NCBI GenBank assembly: GCA_029550525.1
Contig: JAKPHF010000062.1
Coordinates: 186,001-250,000, forward strand
Source of the DNA: Planctomycetota bacterium
GTDB lineage: Bacteria; Planctomycetota; Phycisphaerae; UBA1845; PWPN01
Direction of reading: 5' to 3'
DNA: 64,000 nt
Shown: positions 1 through 8,276 of the stretch, piece after piece
Layout: the number at the start of each line of letters is the position of its first letter
How positions within the stretch are numbered: the first letter of the stretch is position 1
Notes under the pieces: generated by a model
What the model saw: the letters and a program-made list of their open reading frames with translations, nothing else
The model's database searches: none
What the model was told of the DNA's origin: nothing
Made by a program: the position numbers and the translations under genes

Positions 1-765
1 GCCCTGCTGCGAATCCTGTTGCTCCGCGCTTTCCTGCTGATGGCCTTCTTGATCCTCTCCCTCTTGCTTCTGCCCGTCCTGTTGTTTTTGTTCGTTCGAT
101 TCGGGTTGGCTGGCCGGCTGGCTCTGCGGCTGCTCGGGTTGCGATTCCGGCTGCGACGCCGGCTGCGATTCGGGCTGCGATTGCGGCGACTGGTTCTGCT
201 CGTTCTTCTGCTGCTCCTCCTGCTTGTTCTTTTCCTGGTCAAGCAGATGCTTCATGAACAGCTGCGCGGTCTCCATGTTGACCTTGGCGTCCAGGTCGGC
301 CGGATCGGCGGCGATGGCGTCCTTGTAGTACGAGATGGCCAGCTTCAGCTGCTCCAGCGCGGCCTTGACATCCCCCTGCTTGTCCAGCGCGTCGGCGTAG
401 GCGCAGTTGCCCAGATTGAACTTGGCCTTGGCCTCCAATTGGAGGTCGCGACTGGCCAGGGCCTTCAAGAACTGCTCGGCCGCCTTGGCCCGGTCGCCCT
501 TGCGGTAGAACGCCACGCCGCGGTTGTAGGCCAGCTCGGGCGAATCCGGAGCCTTGGACGCGGCCCGGTCGTACAGCTCGAGCGCTTCGTCGATCCGCCC
601 GGACGCCATCGCCGCATTGGCCTCGGCCACCAGTCGGCTCGCTTCCCGGTCCGCCGCTATCGCCGCCGTCGCGAGGCTCAGCGCGACGACGACGATCCAA
701 ACGCCCGCTCGCCGTCCGTGTCCCGCGTTCACGGTTTGGGCTCTCTCAGATTCCCGTGTGCTCAC
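1..765 (-). CDS. BatC-like TPR protein, 3' end cut by window edge
   Basis: Exported tetratricopeptide protein, last gene of the Bat operon. The GTG at 765 has GGAGG nine bases upstream and overlaps the end of batB by 20 bases. A second in-frame GTG at 732 would start right at the signal peptide (WIVVVALSLATAAIA). After the signal come TPR-type helices (about residues 40-150, with AYNRGVAFYRKGD and AKFNLGNCAYADA), then a low-complexity tail rich in Gln, Ser, Pro and Glu with SQPESQPASQPE-type repeats. The tail is still open at base 1, so the C-terminus is missing. TPR proteins following BatA/BatB are called BatC and are thought to scaffold the membrane VWA proteins. The fold and context are clear; the exact function is inferred. 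Confidence 0.8.
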   Translation of the reverse strand, partial: MSTRESERAQTVNAGHGRRAGVWIVVVALSLATAAIAADREASRLVAEANAAMASGRIDEALELYDRAASKAPDSPELAYNRGVAFYRKGDRAKAAEQFLKALASRDLQLEAKAKFNLGNCAYADALDKQGDVKAALEQLKLAISYYKDAIAADPADLDAKVNMETAQLFMKHLLDQEKNKQEEQQKNEQNQSPQSQPESQPASQPESQPEQPQSQPASQPESNEQKQQDGQKQEGEDQEGHQQESAEQQDSQQG

Positions 766-1789
766 CGTCTGACGCCTCCACGTCCCCCCGCGTCTCCCGC
801 ATCAAGCTCGCCGTCAGCAGCAGAACCAGCGCCGCCCCGGCGAACCATTGGAACCGCGGCTTATACCGTTCGATCCGTGTGGCCTCGAATTCGCGTTGCT
901 CGCCCTGAGCGATCTTGTCCAGGTAAATCTGCTGTCCCAGGTCGAAGTTGCTCGTGCCGGCCGGCACGTACGCACCGCCGCCCGCGATCGCCATCTGTCG
1001 CAACGGCTCCGGGTTCATCTTCGACCAGACCTCCTGCCCGTCGTACTGCAGGTAGAGGCGCTGGCCGTTCTTCTCCATCGGGATGCGGGCTCCCTCGTCC
1101 GTGCTGCCCAGGCCTACCGTAAAGACGCGAATGCCCTTTTCCTGGAAGGCCTTGGTCGCCGCCTCGACGGGATAGCTCTCCTGATCCTCGCCGTCGGTGA
1201 TGACGATGATAGCCTTGTACTTCTTGATGGGGTCCACGAACGAGTCGGCCGCCAGCCGCACTGCGTCGCCGATGAGCGTCCCGCCGCGTGTGCTGGTCAG
1301 CGGGCCGACCTCGTCGAGCGTCATGCGAAACGCGCTGTAGTTGATCGTCAGGGGACAGTTCAGCACCGCCGTGCCCGCGAACGTCACCAACCCGACGCGG
1401 TCGCCGCCGAGCACTTGCAGCACGTCGTCGATTGCCTGCTTGGCCCGCTCCAGGCGGTTGGGCTTGATATCCTCGGCCAGCATCGAACGCGAGACGTCCA
1501 GCACGAACATGATGTCGATCCCCCGCCGGGGAACGTCCTCGTACGTCACGCCCCATCGCGGCCCGACCGCCCCCAGCACGATGGCCACCATCGCCGCCAG
1601 CACCAGGATCGACCGCACCCACTGACGCGCCACGCTCACCTGCGGCAACAGATGCGCGTGCAGGTTCCAGGTGGCGAACGCGCGCAGCGCCCGTTGCTTG
1701 CGGTACTGCCCGTACCACACCACGGCCGCCAGTGCGGGCACCGCCCACAACAGGTGCAGATAAGCCAGGTTGTCGAAGCGAATGTTCAT
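746..1789 (-). CDS. BatB-like membrane-anchored VWA protein
   Basis: 347 residues. Membrane segments lie at about 10-26, 58-76 and near 318-334, with a von Willebrand factor A domain between. The MIDAS metal site is visible as D98-x-S100-x-S102 (LDVSRSM), followed by the TFAGTAVLNCPLT and VITDGED segments typical of VWA. BatA/BatB proteins sit in the inner membrane with the VWA domain outside and work with MoxR ATPases. It follows batA, and its 3' end overlaps the TPR gene. The ATG is preceded by GCTTTCCC, which is not a Shine-Dalgarno sequence; a heptamer repeat array starts six bases upstream of the ATG. Confidence 0.9.
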   Translation of the reverse strand: MNIRFDNLAYLHLLWAVPALAAVVWYGQYRKQRALRAFATWNLHAHLLPQVSVARQWVRSILVLAAMVAIVLGAVGPRWGVTYEDVPRRGIDIMFVLDVSRSMLAEDIKPNRLERAKQAIDDVLQVLGGDRVGLVTFAGTAVLNCPLTINYSAFRMTLDEVGPLTSTRGGTLIGDAVRLAADSFVDPIKKYKAIIVITDGEDQESYPVEAATKAFQEKGIRVFTVGLGSTDEGARIPMEKNGQRLYLQYDGQEVWSKMNPEPLRQMAIAGGGAYVPAGTSNFDLGQQIYLDKIAQGEQREFEATRIERYKPRFQWFAGAALVLLLTASLMRETRGDVEASDGEHTGI

Positions 1790-1794
1790 GGGAA

Positions 1795-1948
1795 AGCTGT
1801 AAGCTATAAGCTCTAAGCTATGAGCCAGAATGAGTCATTCGTCATTCGGGCTTCTTTCGTCATTCGGATTTCGTCATTCGTCATTCAGCCGACTGCTGAT
1901 AGCTGACAGCTGATAGCTCCTCCTGTCTCCTGCCTTCTGTCTCCTTCC
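1795..1948. repeat. Compound heptamer tandem-repeat array between batA and batB
   Basis: Almost the whole 161-base gap between the batA stop codon and the batB start is degenerate 7-bp repeats in four blocks. 1795-1826: AGCTGTA, AGCTATA, AGCTCTA, AGCTATG, AGCC. About 1835-1887: TCATTCG units, some separated by short spacers. About 1895-1919: GCTGATA, GCTGACA, GCTGATA. About 1919-1948: TCCTGTC, TCCTGCC, TTCTGTC. The last block ends three bases before the batA stop codon. Confidence 0.85.
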
Positions 1949-1950
1949 TT

Positions 1951-3039
1951 TTACGGTATCCTTCGCAACCACGTATTCGAGAGAATCAGCTCCAGCGCGA
2001 GCAGACCGAACACGCACAGCAGCAGCGGCGGCAGCGTGACCGGCCCCAGCCGCACCGCCGACGTCGCCCATTCGGTCGTCTGGAAGTACCGCTTTTCTTC
2101 GGTCCGGCTCCGCTCGAGCTTGTCGATCTCCGCGTATACGTTAGCCAGCGACTCGGTATTGTTGGCCGGGAAATACTTGCCGCCCGTCTTGTCCGCGATC
2201 TTGCGCAGCGTCTCCTCGTCGATGGACACCGGCATGCGCTGGTATCGCTCGCGACCGAACGGGTCGGTGACCTTGAACGGCGCCCAGCCGTCCGTCCCCG
2301 CCCCGATGGTGTAGACCTTGATGCCGTACGTCGCGGCCAGTTCCGCAGCCTGTAGCGGCGGGATGACACCCGCGTTGCTCTCGCCGTCCGTCAGCAGAAT
2401 GATGATCTTGCTCTTGATCTGCTGAAGCTGGCCCCGGCTGCGCTGCCGTTCGAGGGCCCGCAGATGCTCGACGGCCAGAGCGATCGCGTCGCCGATAGCC
2501 GTCTGCCCTTCCTCTTCGGTCTTGGCGATCTCCGTCCGGTTGAGGCTCTCGATGAGGTAGCCGTGGTCGAGCGTGAGCGGGCACTTGCTGTCAGCATACG
2601 TGCCATAGACGATCAGGCCGATCAGGTCATTGGGCCGTCCCTTGAGCTGGCCGTCGCCCAGGACGAAATCGCGCACCACTTTGCGAACCGCGGTCAACCG
2701 ATCCACCGGCTTGCCGTCCAGCCGGAAATCCATGGCCTGCATGCTGCCCGAGCGGTCCACCACGATCTGGATGGCGATGCCTTCTGAGAAGATTCGCGTC
2801 TGCTCGTCGGGCTTCTGGGGCCGGGCCAGCGCGACCACCAGAAGCACGATGGCCGCCGTCCGCAGCACGGGCAGCAGCCACCGGGCCCGCATGGTCCAGG
2901 TCGTACCGAGCCCTTCCAGTGGACGAACGGAGGAAAACCGCACCGTCCCCCGCCGCCGGCGGTCACACATCCGCCACCAGACCAGCGGCACCACCAATAG
3001 AAGTAACAGGAACCATTTGGAGGTCGGATCGAGAATCAC
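1951..3039 (-). CDS. BatA-like membrane-anchored VWA protein
   Basis: 362 residues. Starts with GTG at 3039, with GGAGG seven bases upstream, overlapping the end of the BatD-like gene by four bases. Membrane segments at about 9-22 and 55-72, a VWA domain with MIDAS D95-x-S97-x-S99 (VVDRSGSMQAMDF), and a C-terminal membrane segment near 338-355. The paired VWA genes batA and batB are the hallmark of the Bat operon, reported in other bacteria to affect aerotolerance and stress survival. The segment KYFPANNTESLANVYAEID is the usual BatA motif after the VWA fold. Confidence 0.9.
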   Translation of the reverse strand: MILDPTSKWFLLLLLVVPLVWWRMCDRRRRGTVRFSSVRPLEGLGTTWTMRARWLLPVLRTAAIVLLVVALARPQKPDEQTRIFSEGIAIQIVVDRSGSMQAMDFRLDGKPVDRLTAVRKVVRDFVLGDGQLKGRPNDLIGLIVYGTYADSKCPLTLDHGYLIESLNRTEIAKTEEEGQTAIGDAIALAVEHLRALERQRSRGQLQQIKSKIIILLTDGESNAGVIPPLQAAELAATYGIKVYTIGAGTDGWAPFKVTDPFGRERYQRMPVSIDEETLRKIADKTGGKYFPANNTESLANVYAEIDKLERSRTEEKRYFQTTEWATSAVRLGPVTLPPLLLCVFGLLALELILSNTWLRRIP

Positions 3040-4154
3040 GCCCGCACCTCCTCGACCTGCGAATCGTCCTGCCGCCCGGCGCCGGAGTCTCGCTGGTTCT
3101 GCAATCGTCCGTCTTGTCGCTCCTCAGCACCGGGCGTGGTTTCGTCCACGAACACCCGCGCGGTGGTCAGCGCCGACTGCACTTCGCTCGGTGCCGGATC
3201 GTAACGGGCGAACTTGACCATGTCAGCCGCCTGCAGGAACTCACCCAGTAGAAGCTTGTGCTTGGTATTGAGTTCCGAGGCCGAGCGTACCTCGGCGAGG
3301 AACTCCGGCGTCGTTCGCTCGGGGGCCATCAGCCCGAACCGCCGCTCGATGTATTCGCGGACGATCCCGCTCAACCGGAAATAGAACTCCTGCACACGGC
3401 CGGTTTCGACCAGCCGATCTTCCTCCAGCCGCTGCAAGGCGAAGAACGCCCACTCGTGCGGCGGCAGCGGTGTGGGTTCGGCTGCCTTGCGTCGCCGCCG
3501 GCGAAGCAGCCAAACGATCGCAGCCAGCGCCACGACACCCGCGGCCGCGGCCGTCCACCGCCACCATGCCCGCGTGCGATCCGCGGGCAACTCCACCGTG
3601 CCCTTGATGTCTTTGAACTTGGCGGGGTCGAACTGGCCGGCCAACAGCGAGGTGACTTCGATTTTGAACGGATCGGTGGCGATCTCGCCTTCGACAGGCT
3701 TGCCGGGATCGCGCCGGTCCTCGAACTTCACTGTGAAGCCCGGCACTTCCAACTCGCCCGACAGGAAGCTTTCCAGAACGTACTCCTGTGTCCACACCCG
3801 CACCGGTGTGGTTCCGCCGTCTGTTTTCACGCTCCGCGGCACGGCCGCACGCTCGCGAAAGTCGCGAATCTCGAACTCGCTCAGCTTCTCGCCGAATGAG
3901 GGCATCTTCACGTCCACGCCGTCGGCGGCTTGGACCTCGATGACCAGCTCAAGCTTCTCGGCGATGGTGATCCGCGGCTTGTCCGCGCGAACCGTCAAGG
4001 TCACCGGCCCGCGCTCCACCTGTTTCTCCACCGGCAGCACCGCCTCCGCCTGCGGCGTGTCGGCCTCCTTCGTCCGGCATCCGCCCAGCGGCGCGCAGGC
4101 CAGCCCCACGATCACCCACAGCGCGAGGGTTCGGGATGGTGCCCACGCCTTCAT
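3036..4154 (-). CDS. BatD-like lipoprotein with one membrane segment
   Basis: 372 residues. An N-terminal signal ends in a lipobox (LGGC, lipidated Cys about residue 26). A beta-rich region follows at about 45-190, like the BatD/oxygen-tolerance domain, then one membrane helix near 197-217 (AAAAGVVALAAIVWLL) and a basic cytoplasmic stretch. The C-terminal helical region contains the REYIERRFGL segment seen in Bat-operon DUF4381-like proteins. It overlaps the DUF58 gene by four bases at its start and batA by four bases at its end, so the three are translationally coupled. Lipoprotein assignment is from sequence; role is inferred from the operon. Confidence 0.8.
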   Translation of the reverse strand: MKAWAPSRTLALWVIVGLACAPLGGCRTKEADTPQAEAVLPVEKQVERGPVTLTVRADKPRITIAEKLELVIEVQAADGVDVKMPSFGEKLSEFEIRDFRERAAVPRSVKTDGGTTPVRVWTQEYVLESFLSGELEVPGFTVKFEDRRDPGKPVEGEIATDPFKIEVTSLLAGQFDPAKFKDIKGTVELPADRTRAWWRWTAAAAGVVALAAIVWLLRRRRRKAAEPTPLPPHEWAFFALQRLEEDRLVETGRVQEFYFRLSGIVREYIERRFGLMAPERTTPEFLAEVRSASELNTKHKLLLGEFLQAADMVKFARYDPAPSEVQSALTTARVFVDETTPGAEERQDGRLQNQRDSGAGRQDDSQVEEVRA

Positions 4155-5026
4155 CGCCGCGCCTCCCTCGCCCGGAAGAACCGCGTGAGCGGCTCGATGA
4201 ACGACTCGCCGGTGCGGGTGTAGATTGCCTCGACATCCATCCGGCGGAACAACCGGTCCCGCGTTTCCGCCGCCTGTTGGGCTTGAGCTCGGTAGCGTTC
4301 ACGGACGCGGCGGCTCGACGTGTCCACCAGCACCATCCGACCCGTCTCGTTGTCTTTCAGCTCGACCAATCCAACGTCGGGCAGCTCGCGCTCGCGGATA
4401 TCCTCGACGACGATGGGGATGAGATCGTGCCGGCGTCGGGCCACCCGCATGGGCTGCTCGTACGCCCCGCCCTGGAAATCGCTGGCCAGAAACACCACGC
4501 TCTTGCGCTTGATGGCCGTGTTCAGATGCTCGAGCGGCACGGCCAAGTCCGTCCCCCGACCGACGGGCTGGTGATACAGCAGCTCGCGGATGACCCGCAA
4601 CACGTGCTGCGGCCCCTTGCGAGCGGGCACCACTTTTTCGATGCGATCGGTGAAGCAGATCAGCCCCACCTTGTCGTTGTTGCGGATGGCCGAGAACGCC
4701 AGCGTGGCACAGACTTCGGCCACCAGTTCCCGCTTGAGCTGATCCCGCGTGCCGAACGAATGCGACGCGCTCATGTCCACCATGAGCATGACCGTCAGCT
4801 CGCGCTCCTCGCGAAAGACCTTCACGAAGGGCCGGCCGTAGCGGGCGCTGACGTTCCAGTCGATGGCACGAACGTCATCACCGACGCGATACTCGCGAAC
4901 CTCCTCGAACTCCATGCCCCGCCCCTTGAAGGCGGAGTGATACTGCCCGCTCATCACGTCGTTCACGATGTGCGACGTGCGGATCTCGATCCGGCGTATC
5001 TTCTTGAGGAGTTCCGCGGGAATCAT
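4151..5026 (-). CDS. DUF58 domain protein
   Basis: 291 residues, cytoplasmic, no membrane segment. The DUF58 signature is clear: EVREYRVGDDVRAIDWNVSA at about residues 43-61, followed by a VWA-like core with a metal-site-like D84-M-S-A-S88. DUF58 proteins are regularly coded beside MoxR ATPases and Bat VWA proteins and probably act as an adaptor between them. The ATG at 5026 is preceded by AGCTTTCTTCC, with no Shine-Dalgarno; a heptamer array begins eight bases upstream of the start codon. The array next to batB is nearly the same sequence in the same position. Confidence 0.9.
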   Translation of the reverse strand: MIPAELLKKIRRIEIRTSHIVNDVMSGQYHSAFKGRGMEFEEVREYRVGDDVRAIDWNVSARYGRPFVKVFREERELTVMLMVDMSASHSFGTRDQLKRELVAEVCATLAFSAIRNNDKVGLICFTDRIEKVVPARKGPQHVLRVIRELLYHQPVGRGTDLAVPLEHLNTAIKRKSVVFLASDFQGGAYEQPMRVARRRHDLIPIVVEDIRERELPDVGLVELKDNETGRMVLVDTSSRRVRERYRAQAQQAAETRDRLFRRMDVEAIYTRTGESFIEPLTRFFRAREARR

Positions 5027-5033
5027 GGAAGAA

Positions 5034-5127
5034 AGCTGTAAGCTCTAAGCTATAAGCTATATGCCAGAGAAAGAGCCGCCATACACGCTACCTCAAGCCT
5101 CAGGTCTCAAGTCTCAGGCCTCGAGCC

Positions 5128-5132
<5 letters not shown>
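5034..5132. repeat. Two heptamer tandem-repeat arrays between moxR and the DUF58 gene
   Basis: Block 1 (5034-5065): AGCTGTA, AGCTCTA, AGCTATA, AGCTATA, TGCC. Block 2 (5091-5132): CCTCAAG, CCTCAGG, TCTCAAG, TCTCAGG, CCTCGAG, CCTCACG, six perfect 7-bp steps. The moxR stop codon (complement of 5128-5130) lies inside the last unit of block 2. About 25 bases between the blocks show no repeat. Confidence 0.85.
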
Positions 5133-6126
<994 letters not shown>

Positions 6127-6306
6127 GGGGTCCTTTCCTGTCCTGTCCCGACACGGGCCGTGGTCCCGGCCTGCACGTCCGATCCCGCCACCATCCCCGT
6201 CAGGCCGCGATCCCGCAGGGATGCCCTTCCGCCGGACCGCCGACAGCTCGCCGAAATCGGGCGCAAGCACGGCTGTCAGGCGAACGAAATGTCTCAGGTT
6301 ACCCGA

Positions 6307-6338
6307 ATCGCGCCCGCCGACAAGTCGGCGGGCGCGAT
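6307..6338. repeat. Perfect 14-bp GC-rich palindrome upstream of moxR
   Basis: ATCGCGCCCGCCGA, loop CAAG, then the exact complement TCGGCGGGCGCGAT. It lies 181 bases upstream of the moxR start, in the 426-base gap 6127-6552. There is no T run, so it is not a classic terminator. It could be a dispersed repeat or leader structure. Apart from this and the hairpin at 6470-6513, nothing else was recognised in the gap. Confidence 0.7.
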
Positions 6339-6469
6339 CGGGGGCTGGATAGTTGAACCTACGATGATTTGATTTGGGAAGTTCGACGGCGACGGTCTGC
6401 CGCCCGCCGCCGGCAGGTCGGCTGCCGCGTCCTCTGTGAGCCTCATTCCGAAAGGTCAGCCCCAATCCT

Positions 6470-6513
6470 GGAAGGGATGTGCGTTCCGGTGGCACGCAAC
6501 GCACATCCCTTCC
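6470..6513 (-). other. 15-bp perfect hairpin downstream of the Hsp20 cluster
   Basis: GGAAGGGATGTGCGT (6470-6484) pairs exactly with ACGCACATCCCTTCC (6499-6513) across a 14-base loop. It sits 40 bases past the stop of the last hsp20 gene on the minus strand, where a transcript end or 3' stabilising structure would be expected. No T tract follows on the minus strand, so it is not a standard intrinsic terminator. Confidence 0.6.
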
Positions 6514-6552
6514 GGATTGCGGCTCCACTCCGCAAGGCCGATGCCCGAACGC

Positions 6553-7026
6553 TTAGCCTTCCTTCACCTGGATCTTCTTACGCTGAGCGTCCGGCGCCTT
6601 GGGCAGCGTGATGGTCAGCGTGCCGTTCTTGCACACCGCTTCGACCTTGTCGGGATCCACCGGCGTGGGCAGTTGAATCGTCCGCTGGAAGCGGCCGAAG
6701 CTCCGCTCCATGAACTGATAGTTGCGCTCCTTGCCTTCGCGTTCCTGCTTCTTCTCGCCGCGGATGGTCAGCGTGTCGCCGGTTACATCGATGTCGATGT
6801 CCTTCGGGTCCACGCCCGGCAGTTCAGCCGTCACGGTGATCTCGTTTTCACTCTCGGCCAGATCCATCGGCGGTCCTACGGTCAGGCCCTGAGCCAGCGT
6901 CCCCCACGGATCGCGGAAGAACTGGTCAAACAGCTGATCCATCTCCGTCCGCAGCCGGGCCAGGCCCGTTCCGCCATTCGTACGGCCTTCCATCATCTTG
7001 CTTCGCCAAGGAATAAGGTTCATCAT
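6553..7026 (-). CDS. Small heat-shock protein (Hsp20/alpha-crystallin), third of cluster
   Basis: About 157 residues. Alpha-crystallin domain at about 45-145 with the core GTLTITLPKA near the C-terminus and a C-terminal KIQV, the I-x-V type motif used for oligomer contacts. sHSPs are ATP-independent holdases that bind unfolding proteins in the cytoplasm. ATG codons at 7026 and 7023 are both possible: GGGAGG precedes them, and spacing favours 7023 slightly. It is the last of three tandem hsp20 genes and is separated from the second by two heptamer arrays. The three paralogues differ enough to be distinct chaperones. Confidence 0.93.
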   Translation of the reverse strand: MMNLIPWRSKMMEGRTNGGTGLARLRTEMDQLFDQFFRDPWGTLAQGLTVGPPMDLAESENEITVTAELPGVDPKDIDIDVTGDTLTIRGEKKQEREGKERNYQFMERSFGRFQRTIQLPTPVDPDKVEAVCKNGTLTITLPKAPDAQRKKIQVKEG

Positions 7027-7045
7027 GACACCTCCCATTGTTATA

Positions 7046-7121
7046 AGCTGTGAGCTATGAGCTCTGAGCTGTGAGCCAAACAACCGGCTGATAGCTGAGA
7101 GCCGATAGCTGATAGCTATTC
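7046..7121. repeat. Two heptamer arrays between hsp20 genes 2 and 3
   Basis: Block 1 (7046-7077): AGCTGTG, AGCTATG, AGCTCTG, AGCTGTG, AGCC. Block 2 (7087-7121): GCTGATA, GCTGAGA, GCCGATA, GCTGATA, GCTATTC. The TAG stop codon of the upstream hsp20 gene (complement of 7116-7118) lies in the last unit of block 2, the same layout as at moxR. Confidence 0.85.
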
Positions 7122-7514
7122 CCCCTTTACTTCGATCCGGCGAGGTCTGAACGCTTCCGACTTGGGCAGGTGCAATGTCACCACGCCGTTCTTGCACTCA
7201 GCCTCAATCTTGTCGGCATCGATGCCCTCGCCCACTGTGAAGGTCCGGTGGAAGTCGCCCGTGCCATACTCGCAACGCAGATAGCACGCATCCTCCTGCT
7301 CGCGCGGTTCCACTTTGCCGTGAACGGTGAGCAGCCCGTTCTCATACTCGATGTCGATATCGCCCGGCTCGACCCCCGGCATATCCAGCACGAGGAGCAA
7401 GCCGTCTTTCTGTTCGATGATGTCCACCAGCGGTGCGTACACGCGGCGCGTTCGCGCCGGCTCGGCCCGCCGGACTTCGCTTTGACCTTGCCTGACAAGC
7501 GTTTCGGTTGCCAT
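7116..7514 (-). CDS. Small heat-shock protein (Hsp20/alpha-crystallin), second of cluster
   Basis: 132 residues from the ATG at 7514, with GGAGGT at good spacing. The alpha-crystallin domain starts around residue 25 (VYAPLVDIIEQKDGLLLVLDMPGV) and ends with GVVTLHLPKSEAFRPRRIEV, carrying the GVxTLxLPK strand and a C-terminal I-E-V motif. It belongs to the short bacterial class that begins directly with the crystallin fold. It lies between the two other hsp20 genes on the minus strand, 61 bases after the first. Confidence 0.93.
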   Translation of the reverse strand: MATETLVRQGQSEVRRAEPARTRRVYAPLVDIIEQKDGLLLVLDMPGVEPGDIDIEYENGLLTVHGKVEPREQEDACYLRCEYGTGDFHRTFTVGEGIDADKIEAECKNGVVTLHLPKSEAFRPRRIEVKGE

Positions 7515-7575
7515 GTCGTTACCTCCGCTCGGTTGTTCGTTCCTGTCTGCCGCCTGGACTCGAACCGGCACGCGA

Positions 7576-8001
7576 TCAGGCCGCAGTGACCGTGATCTTG
7601 CGCGGCTTGGCCTCTTCGGCCTTCGGCAAGATGACCTTCAGCACGCCGTGATGCAGGTGAGCCTCGACCTTGTCCGCATCCACGTCACCCGGCAGCGAAA
7701 CCACACGCTCGAACTGGCCCCACCCGCGCTCCTGCCGATGATAGGTCAGCCCCTTGCCCGACATGGGCTCGCGCTTTCCACGAATCGTGAGTTCGTCGCC
7801 GATGGTGAAAACTTCCAGGTCCTCTTGAGCAACGCCCGGAATCTCCGCCTCGGCGTAATAATTGTCACGATCCTCCCAGACGTTCAGGGGCGGAAACACA
7901 CCGGATGTTGAACCACCGTTGCTCTCGAGATTGTCGATCAAGTGCGAGAGTTCTCGACGAAGTTGCATGAAGGGCCAAACCGGATCCAATAATCTGGACA
8001 T
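7576..8001 (-). CDS. Small heat-shock protein (Hsp20/alpha-crystallin), first of cluster
   Basis: 141 residues. The ATG at 8001 is preceded by CAGGAGGTTACACCG, a strong ribosome site. The N-terminus MSRLLDPVWPFMQLRRELSH is the standard Hsp20 start, the crystallin core follows (YYAEAEIPGVAQEDLEVF, GVLKVILPKAEEAKPRKITV), and I-T-V is present at the C-terminus. As first gene of the triple cluster, its upstream region (8002-8276) should hold the promoter. A 10-bp palindrome is seen there at 8168-8190, but no clear heat-shock sigma site or CIRCE element. Confidence 0.94.
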   Translation of the reverse strand: MSRLLDPVWPFMQLRRELSHLIDNLESNGGSTSGVFPPLNVWEDRDNYYAEAEIPGVAQEDLEVFTIGDELTIRGKREPMSGKGLTYHRQERGWGQFERVVSLPGDVDADKVEAHLHHGVLKVILPKAEEAKPRKITVTAA

Positions 8002-8167
8002 CGGTGTAACCTCCTGTTGATGGTGCCACGCTGGGCCGCCCCGGCGGCGGCCGACTCACGAGAACCATGTATGCAAAGGCTGTACCAGCGCGTCACCGGC
8101 CCCACGGACGTAACGAAACCCCCGAAAAATGGGCGATTTATGAGAAGTGACGCTGAGAAAGGCATTC

Positions 8168-8190
8168 ACCTTTGCCATTTTGGCAAAGGT
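8168..8190. promoter_or_regulatory. 10-bp perfect palindrome upstream of the hsp20 cluster
   Basis: ACCTTTGCCA-TTT-TGGCAAAGGT. It lies 167 bases upstream of the first hsp20 start and 87 bases past the hydrolase stop codon. It could be a regulator-binding site for the heat-shock cluster or a hairpin ending the hydrolase transcript. No T tract follows on the minus strand, so the operator reading is slightly favoured. Confidence 0.4.
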
Positions 8191-8276
8191 CATATTGGCA
8201 GAGAATTTTCCCGACCCGCGACATCAGGACCGCAAAAAATCCAGGTACACGGAGCAGGCATCAATCCGCGGCATGT

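Noticed and set aside
1795-1948. Repeat array considered as a CRISPR
   Set aside because: Units are 7 bp without unique spacers, and no cas genes are present.
8181-8200. A sigma-54-like TGGC...GC pattern near the hsp20 palindrome
   Set aside because: The spacing between GG and GC is 11 or 14 bases on the two strands, not 10.
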